This document shows positions 1 to 4,576 of a stretch of DNA of 7,250 nt, one piece after another (position 1 is the stretch's first letter; each line of letters opens with the position of its first letter). A model generated the notes under the pieces. That model was not told where the DNA came from and searched no databases. It worked only from the letters and a program-made list of their open reading frames with translations. Source of the DNA: Candidatus Eiseniibacteriota bacterium (lineage in GTDB: Bacteria; Eisenbacteria; RBG-16-71-46); contig VBOS01000206.1 in the NCBI GenBank assembly GCA_005893185.1, positions 1 through 7,250 on the forward strand. Reading direction: 5' to 3'. The translations under genes were made by a program, and so were the position numbers.

Positions 1-273
1 CCGCTCCGGCGCTGGGTGTTCCGCTGGCCGGCCGCGATCCCGCAGTACGAGCGCGGTCACATCGAGCGCGTCCGGCGCATGCGAGCGGCCGCCGCCCGGC
101 ACCCCGGGCTCGAGCTGTGCGGCACGTCCTACGACGGGATCGCGTTCTGCGCCGCGATCGCAGCGGCCGACCGCCTGGCGTCGCGGCACGCGACGGACGC
201 CGCGGGAAACGGAGCAGGGCCCAGCGCCCCGCTCGCCGCGGGCTCGTTTGCGAACGAGGGGGGAGGCCGATGA
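1..273 (+). CDS. hemG: Porphyrinogen oxidase, HemG/HemY type (C-terminal part only)
   Basis: The gene enters from the left edge in frame 1 and stops with TGA at 271-273, so only the last 90 residues are visible. They read as the C-terminal end of the FAD-dependent oxidase that converts protoporphyrinogen IX (or coproporphyrinogen III) to the porphyrin, late in heme synthesis. Seen in the sequence: the FRWPAAIPQYERGH segment near the window start and the GTSYDGIAFCAAI segment about 30 residues later. Both match the family's conserved C-terminal blocks (RWxxAxPQYxxGH and GxSYDGI, the latter closing the FAD site). The last 30 or so residues, rich in Ala and Gly, are a non-conserved tail. The stop overlaps the next gene's start (ATGA at 270-273), which indicates translational coupling with ferrochelatase, the next step in the pathway. 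Whether the substrate is proto- or coproporphyrinogen cannot be told from this fragment. Confidence 0.85.
   Translation, partial: PLRRWVFRWPAAIPQYERGHIERVRRMRAAAARHPGLELCGTSYDGIAFCAAIAAADRLASRHATDAAGNGAGPSAPLAAGSFANEGGGR
256..266 (+). promoter_or_regulatory. Ribosome binding site of hemH
   Basis: The purine run GAGGGGGGAGG lies inside the end of hemG, just before the ATG at 270. The GAGGGG part is spaced 8 bases from the start. It supports this start over the upstream in-frame codons within the hemG reading region. Confidence 0.6.
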
Positions 274-1301
274 GCACGCGGCACGTGATCCTGCTCACAT
301 ACGGCGAGCCGCCGCGCGCGGACTTCATCGCCCAGCTCCGTTACTCGTGGCGCATCCTGCTCGGGCTCACGCGCTCGGTGGCCGACATCCCGGCGCCGCT
401 GCTGCCCGTGATCGCGCTCATGCGCGCCGCGACCCGCGCCACGACGTGGACGCGCGAGCGCTTCGGATCGCCGCTCGAGCCGCTCACCCACGAGCAGGCC
501 GCCGCACTGCAGCGCGCGCTCGTAACACTCGCACCCGGGACAGACTGGCGCGTCCACGTCGCATACGAGTTCCGCGATCCGCTGCTCGCGGACTGCTTCG
601 GAGCACTTCCCGGCGACGAGCCGGTCGACATCGTCCCGGCCTACGTCGCGGACTCGGCGTTCACGCACCAGCTCGCGCGCGACACGCTGGCGCGCTGGCT
701 CTCGCGCAGCTGCGGGCGGCCGGCGCCGATCTCCGTCCTGCCGCCGCTGCCGGCGGAGGATCTGGCGGAGCTGAGCGCCCGGCATCTCATGGAGGCGCTC
801 GGCGCGCGCGGAGTGCGCGGCGGCCCGGACCACGCGCTGATCCTGGCCGCGCACGGCACGCTGCTCGCTCCGCCTAAGGCCTACGAGACCGGGCGCATCG
901 CGACCGAGGCCATCGCCGCCGGCATCGCGCGCCGCGTCGGTCACGCCTTTGGACGGGTCGACCTCGGCTGGCTCAACCATGTGTACGGCGGGCGCTGGAC
1001 CGAGCCGGCAGCACATGAGGCCCTGGCGAGCGCGTGCGCGGCCGGGTTCAAGAAGGTGGTCTACTTCCCGTTCGGCTTCCTGGCCGACAACGCCGAGAGC
1101 CTGCTCGAGGGCCGCCAGGTCCTGCGCACGCAGGCCGGGCTCGAAGCGGTCCACGTTCCGTGCCTCAACGCCGAGCGCGCGCTGATCGATGCGCTGGCGC
1201 GGCAGATCGCGGCGAGCGGCGAGCGCGAGCGGCTAAGTCGATGCGCGGGCAGGGCCCCGGTAGAGTTGACGGTTCGCAGACATCCTCCGGGCCCCTTGTG
1301 A
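270..1301 (+). CDS. hemH: Ferrochelatase (HemH/CpfC family)
   Basis: A complete 343-residue protein, of usual family length (about 310-350). It inserts Fe2+ into protoporphyrin IX or coproporphyrin III, at the membrane face or in the cytosol. Seen in the sequence: an N-terminal LLTYGEP block (Tyr11 at the place of the B. subtilis pocket tyrosine), a PLEPLT block near residue 70, AYEFRDPL near 110, and VPAYVADSAFTH near 130. The catalytic AAHGT motif has His195, and FGFLADNAESLLE has Glu276. The His-to-Glu spacing of 81 residues equals that of B. subtilis His183-Glu264. No Cys cluster for a [2Fe-2S] centre is seen. Conservation fades after about residue 316, and the last 25 or so residues (Arg/Pro-rich) look like a non-conserved tail. 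The ATG at 270 is chosen because it opens directly on the conserved strand, has a purine-rich RBS and overlaps the hemG stop. The gene pairs functionally with hemG upstream. Confidence 0.92.
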   Translation: MSTRHVILLTYGEPPRADFIAQLRYSWRILLGLTRSVADIPAPLLPVIALMRAATRATTWTRERFGSPLEPLTHEQAAALQRALVTLAPGTDWRVHVAYEFRDPLLADCFGALPGDEPVDIVPAYVADSAFTHQLARDTLARWLSRSCGRPAPISVLPPLPAEDLAELSARHLMEALGARGVRGGPDHALILAAHGTLLAPPKAYETGRIATEAIAAGIARRVGHAFGRVDLGWLNHVYGGRWTEPAAHEALASACAAGFKKVVYFPFGFLADNAESLLEGRQVLRTQAGLEAVHVPCLNAERALIDALARQIAASGERERLSRCAGRAPVELTVRRHPPGPL

Positions 1302-1318
1302 CGATACTGAGGGTAGAG

Positions 1319-1753
1319 ATGATGCGATTCCGGCACGATCAGGCGCGGAGAGCGACGGCGGCTTTCGCCCTCGTTCTCTTCCTCACCGGCACTCACTACT
1401 GCCTGGTGGGTGCGATCGCTGCCCGCTTCGGCGCTCGCGTCTCCTGCATGGCGCCTGCGCCTCAGGCATCGGGCTCATGCCACTCTCACTGCGGGCATGC
1501 TGCAACGCCCGCGCGCTCCGCTCCGCGGACCGCGACGCCGCCGTGCTGCGTGGCGCTCGCTCCGGTCCTGGCGGCAGGGCTCGTGAAGGTCCCGGTGGAA
1601 GTCCTGGCGCCCGCCCTGCCTGCTTCGCTCGCGGCGGAGGCGGTGCCGCCGGCTCTCGTCTCATGGTGCGGCTATCGCGTCACCCGTGACGCGGGCCCGC
1701 CGCTGCTCCACTCGCGCGCTCCGCTCGCCACGCGCGCGCCCCCTCTCGCCTAA
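1319..1753 (+). CDS. Small Cys/His-rich secreted or membrane-anchored protein at head of metal-efflux locus
   Basis: A 144-residue protein with no assigned function. The N-terminus is basic (residues 1-11), followed by a hydrophobic stretch at about 12-35 that can act as a signal peptide or single anchor. The rest is Ala/Pro-rich. It has seven cysteines (28, 43, 54, 58, 76, 77, 117), with a dense CHSHCGH cluster at 54-60 and a CC pair at 76-77, suited to binding Cu, Ag or another soft metal. The layout resembles small uncharacterised proteins (DUF2946-like) that often precede cusCBA-type genes: hydrophobic start ending near a His/Cys, middle Cys pairs, and a C-terminus ending in an R-A-P type segment. 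That likeness is from memory. A GAGGG sequence at 1309-1313 serves tandem start codons at 1319 and 1322; the second has the better spacing, so the true N-terminus may be one residue shorter. It lies 17 bases after hemH, so it may be read from the heme transcript. A metal-binding role is inference. Confidence 0.65.
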   Translation: MMRFRHDQARRATAAFALVLFLTGTHYCLVGAIAARFGARVSCMAPAPQASGSCHSHCGHAATPARSAPRTATPPCCVALAPVLAAGLVKVPVEVLAPALPASLAAEAVPPALVSWCGYRVTRDAGPPLLHSRAPLATRAPPLA

Positions 1754-1765
1754 CCACATCCGGTA

Positions 1766-1811
1766 ATCCCGGCCGACCGGTCCGGGATCGCGCGCCCGTC
1801 TTGTGCGCGCG
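1766..1811 (+). terminator. Two tandem GC-rich hairpins, possible weak terminator
   Basis: Hairpin 1 has arms ATCCCGG (1766-1772) and CCGGGAT (1782-1788), a perfect 7-bp stem with a 9-base loop. Hairpin 2 follows with no spacer: CGCGCGC (1789-1795) and GCGCGCG (1805-1811), again 7 bp with a 9-base loop. They begin 12 bases after the stop of the Cys/His-rich gene. Only a poor T-rich stretch (AGTTCTTCATT, 1813-1823) follows, so a classical intrinsic terminator is doubtful. An mRNA-stabilising or Rho-related role is equally possible. GC-rich DNA yields such stems by chance fairly often. Confidence 0.35.
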
Positions 1812-1905
1812 GAGTTCTTCATTGGTGGTCACGCGCCCAAATTCCTGTGCGCATGAGGCCGCCGGTGGGTGGTTGCCCGGTCGCGGCATCACGCCGCGCC
1901 GGACC

Positions 1906-1913
1906 GAGAGGAG
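1906..1913 (+). promoter_or_regulatory. Ribosome binding site of the cusC-like gene
   Basis: GAGAGGAG contains a good AGGAG core at 1909-1913, 8 bases before the ATG at 1922. It fixes the start of the outer membrane factor gene. The intact translation signal suggests the downstream break in that gene is recent or is a sequencing error. Confidence 0.7.
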
Positions 1914-1921
1914 CTTGAGTC

Positions 1922-3147
1922 ATGATTCGTCTGCGAACCGCGTGCGTCGCGGGGCTGCTCGCTTGCGCGCTCGCCGCGCCGCAACCGGCCGCCGCGCTCG
2001 ACCTCGAGGGTGCTTTGCGCGAGGTCGCGGCCGCGAACCCGACGCTCGAGGCGCGGCGCGAGATGGTCGTCGCAGCTGAGCATCGCGTGGCTCGGGCGGG
2101 CGCGTGGCAGTCCCCGATGCTCGAGCTGGGAGTGGTCGACGTCCCGACCACCGGGAGCTTCGATACGGATCCCATGACCATGAAGACGATCGGCATCACG
2201 CAGCGCCTGCCGCTGTTTGGGGCGAACGGGCTCGCCCGTCGCTCGGCGCGCGAGGCCGCAGCGGCCGAGGGCGCGGCGTCGGAGATGTCGCGCTTCGCGA
2301 TGTACGGCGCAGCGTGGGAAGCCTACGCCGACGCCTACTTCTCGGGCGAGCTCGTGCGGCTCGCGGATTCGCATCGCGGGGCGGTGGATCGGCTCGTCGA
2401 GCGAGGGTTGATCTCGCCGCCTTCGGCGCCGAGGTGGCCGAGGCACGGGCGCTGCTGGCGACGCTGCGCGGCGCCGACCCGGGCGGGGCCGCGGACAGTC
2501 TCGCCGCACCGCCGCTGGCCGAGGTCTCGGCCTCGCCCGATCCGTGGCTGGCCGCGGTCGCCGCCTCCCACCCGCGGCTGCGCGAGCTCGAAGCCCAGGT
2601 CGGACGCTACCGCGACGAGGCGAGCGCCGCGCGCCGCAGGACGTGGCCGGACCTCGAGCTCCGCGGCTCGTACGGCTGGCGCGAGACACTGGCCGGAGGG
2701 ATCCCGCAGGAGGATCTGTTCAGCGCGACAGTCGGCTTCACGGTTCCGGTCTTCGCAGCCCAGCGTGAGCGCTCCGAAGGCGCCGAGATGGACGCGCTGG
2801 CGCGCGCGGGCGTATCCGAGCGTCGCGCGGCCGAGCTCGAGCTGCGGCGCCAGGTGGTGGCGGCGCACGCCGCCGCCGCGGCCGCAGGGCGCGCGGTCCA
2901 TCTGCTCGCGGATACCGTCGTCGTGACGGAGCGCGGCGCGGTGGAAGCTGCATGGAGCGCCTATCGCACGGGTGCCACCGACCTGTGGCGGGTCTTCGAA
3001 GCCACCCACTCGGTCTACGGCGAGGAGGTTGCGCTGGTGCGCGCGCGGCGCGACCTCGCACGCGCCGAAGGCCGCCTGCTGTCGCTCACCGGGCGCGGCG
3101 ACCTGCTGGGGGTCGCGCTGCCGGTGGTGAAGGAGGGTGGACGATGA
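1922..3147 (+). pseudogene. cusC: CusC/TolC-like outer membrane efflux channel, frameshifted with internal deletion
   Basis: An outer membrane factor of the TolC family, the exit duct of a Cu/Ag RND pump, here split over two frames. Frame of 1922: a signal sequence (residues 1-25, cut probably after AAA; a lipobox-like LLAC at 12-15 is an alternative, as E. coli CusC is a lipoprotein), then ALREVAAANPTLEA, ITQRLPLFG and the helix to DRLVE (residue 160, ending at 2401). From about 2407 the homologous text continues in the other frame (VDLAAFGAEVAEAR ...) to TGA at 3145-3147, including SYGW, FTVPVFA and the second-half tip AYRTGATDLWRVFEA. The first frame runs on as nonsense to 2926. Joined, the parts give about 406 residues. 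Compared with the second half, about 21 residues are missing at the junction, where the first-half tip motif (RYxxGxxxLxxVLxA) should be. The change equals a deletion of 3k+1 bases. It overlaps cusB by ATGA. It is either a true pseudogene or an assembly error; the family assignment itself is firm. Confidence 0.8.
3130..3138 (+). promoter_or_regulatory. Strong ribosome binding site of the cusB-like gene
   Basis: AAGGAGGGT is close to the full anti-Shine-Dalgarno complement; its GGAGG core is 7 bases before the ATG at 3144. It lies within the end of the cusC-like gene. It supports the 3144 start over the internal ATG at 3255, and lets cusB be translated even if ribosomes on the broken cusC stop early. 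Confidence 0.75.
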
Positions 3148-4568
3148 ACGAGCTCGACCGTGATCGCGAAGCCGGCGGTCCGGCTTCCGCGGGCGCCGGA
3201 GGCGCGACGCCTGCGCCGCCCGCCCACGCGCCCCCTCCGCGCGGAGCGGGATTCATGAACGCGTTGCGCTGGGTGCTGTTCGCGGGGCTGCTGCTGCTCG
3301 CGGCGGTCAGCGTCGGCAGCTACGTGCTGTCGCGGCAGCCAAAGACGGCCGCGAAACGGGCGGCGCACAGGGTCATCTACCAGTGCCCGATGCATCCCAG
3401 CTACACCTCCGAGAAGCCCGGTGAGTGCCCGATCTGCGGCATGACGCTCGAGCCCGTCGAGTTGGACGATGCGCACGCGGCCGGCGCCGGTGCCTCGCAC
3501 GCCGGCGACGTGCCGGGCCTGGCGTCCGTGCAGATCACCCCCGAGCGGGTGCAGCTCATCGGCGTGCGCACCGCTCGGGTCGAGCGGCGGCCGCTCGGCA
3601 GCCGGCTCGACCTGGTGGGCGTGGTCGCGCCGGACGAGGCGCTGCTGCGGCGGGTCCAGATTAAAGTGTCGGGATGGGTCCAGCAGCTCCTGGTGAGCCG
3701 CACCGGTGAGCAGGTGACGGTCGGGCAGCCGCTGGTGCTGATTCAGAGCCCCGAGCTCTACCAGAGCGAGCAGGAGTTCCTGATCGAGTACGAGGCGCGC
3801 GACTCGCTGGCGCACGGAGGGCACGAGGCCGGAGGCCAGCCGGCGTCGCTCGAGCGGCTCCGCCTGCTCGGCATTCCCGAGGAGGAGATCATGCGGCTCG
3901 AGCGCGAGCGCGTGGCCGTTCCCGTGATCACGCTCAAGTCGGGCGTGAACGGCACGGTGCTCGAGCGCGCCGTGGTGGAGGGCCAGTACGTGGGCGCAGA
4001 CACGCCGCTGTTCTCCCTCGCCGACCTCTCGCGGGTGTGGGTCCTGGCCGACCTCTACGAAATGGACTACGGCCGCGTGAAGGTGGGCGAACGGGCGCGC
4101 TTCACGACCGACGCGCTTCCCGGTCGGGATATCGAGGGCCGCGTGGACTTCGTCTACCCGACGGTCTCGAGCGAAACGCGGACCGTGAAGCTGCGGGTTT
4201 CGCTCGACAACGGCGAGGGCCTGCTGCGCCCCGGCATGTACGGCCGCGTGCTCGTGACCGGCGCGGGGGCGCCGGTGCTCGCGGTTACGAGCGAGGCGGT
4301 GGTGAACACCGGGGAGCACGCCTACGTGTTCGTGGCGCACGGCGGCGGCCATTTCGAGCCGCGCATGGTGTCGGTCGGTCTCCAGGATGGAGACCAGGTG
4401 CAGATCCTCGCGGGGCTCGCAGAGGGCGACACCGTCGTCTCGAGCGCGTCGTTCCTGATCGATTCCGAGAGCCGCCTCAAGGCTGCGATCGCCGGCATGG
4501 GCAAGCAGCCGAGCATGCCCGGCATGCCCGAAATGGGCAAAGCCCCCCCGCCGGCCCACCCACACTGA
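3144..4568 (+). CDS. cusB: CusB-like periplasmic adaptor with heavy-metal-binding domain
   Basis: A 474-residue membrane-fusion protein that would join CusA to the outer membrane channel and pass Cu(I)/Ag(I) to the pump. Domains seen: a Pro/Ala-rich N-terminal leader (1-37); one membrane segment (about 41-62); a heavy-metal-binding domain at 79-104 with YQCPMHP and CPICGMTLEP (Cys81, Met83, His84, Cys95, Cys98, Met100); a first lipoyl half (about 169-205, SGWVQQLLV and GQPLVLIQSPEL); a short helical hairpin (206-257) with an HGGH loop; a second lipoyl half (about 258-292); a beta-barrel (about 295-372, ending LRPGMYGRVLV); and a membrane-proximal domain to about 448. The C-terminal tail (449-474) is rich in Met, Pro and His and ends HPH. 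The adaptor core is typical of CusB/CzcB. The ATG at 3144 overlaps the previous stop and has the strongest RBS here. An internal ATG at 3255 (residue 38) would remove the leader and still keep the membrane segment. It is followed 8 bases later by cusA. Confidence 0.9.
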   Translation: MNELDRDREAGGPASAGAGGATPAPPAHAPPPRGAGFMNALRWVLFAGLLLLAAVSVGSYVLSRQPKTAAKRAAHRVIYQCPMHPSYTSEKPGECPICGMTLEPVELDDAHAAGAGASHAGDVPGLASVQITPERVQLIGVRTARVERRPLGSRLDLVGVVAPDEALLRRVQIKVSGWVQQLLVSRTGEQVTVGQPLVLIQSPELYQSEQEFLIEYEARDSLAHGGHEAGGQPASLERLRLLGIPEEEIMRLERERVAVPVITLKSGVNGTVLERAVVEGQYVGADTPLFSLADLSRVWVLADLYEMDYGRVKVGERARFTTDALPGRDIEGRVDFVYPTVSSETRTVKLRVSLDNGEGLLRPGMYGRVLVTGAGAPVLAVTSEAVVNTGEHAYVFVAHGGGHFEPRMVSVGLQDGDQVQILAGLAEGDTVVSSASFLIDSESRLKAAIAGMGKQPSMPGMPEMGKAPPPAHPH

Positions 4569-4576
4569 GGCCCGCC

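Larger units (their letters stand above)
1754..1921 (+). other. Intergenic gap before the efflux operon
   Basis: This 168-base gap is the only sizeable non-coding stretch in the window. Its left part holds two adjacent hairpins, listed separately. The middle (about 1813-1850) is slightly richer in A and T than its surroundings and is the likeliest place for an efflux-operon promoter. However, no hexamer pair with acceptable spacing was found, nor an evident dyad of the CusR, CueR or CsoR kind. The right end carries the RBS of the next gene. Confidence 0.6.

Noticed and set aside
16..273. A separate small gene starting at GTG 16
   Set aside because: The same frame is open to the left edge and the protein matches the C-terminus of a porphyrinogen oxidase, so it is the end of a longer gene.
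1266..1308. TTGACG (1266-1271) and GATACT (1303-1308) near the end of hemH as a promoter for the Cys-rich gene
   Set aside because: The spacing is 31 bases, far too long even for MerR-type promoters, and the -10 candidate would place the transcript start beyond the RBS. No partner at 16-19 bases was found for either hexamer.
1801..1906. Promoter or metal-regulator operator upstream of cusC
   Set aside because: Candidate hexamers such as TTGTGC at 1801 and TTGGTG at 1823 have no acceptable -10 partner at normal spacing, and no long dyad like known CusR, CueR or CsoR sites was seen.
2395..2415. Programmed ribosomal frameshift in the cusC-like gene
   Set aside because: There is no slippery heptamer at the junction, and about 20 expected residues are absent, which a frameshift alone cannot explain.
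3015..4565. Minus-strand open frame of 516 codons opposite cusB
   Set aside because: It has His/Arg-rich antisense composition, with no motif and no separate RBS. It fully overlaps a gene with clear CusB homology.
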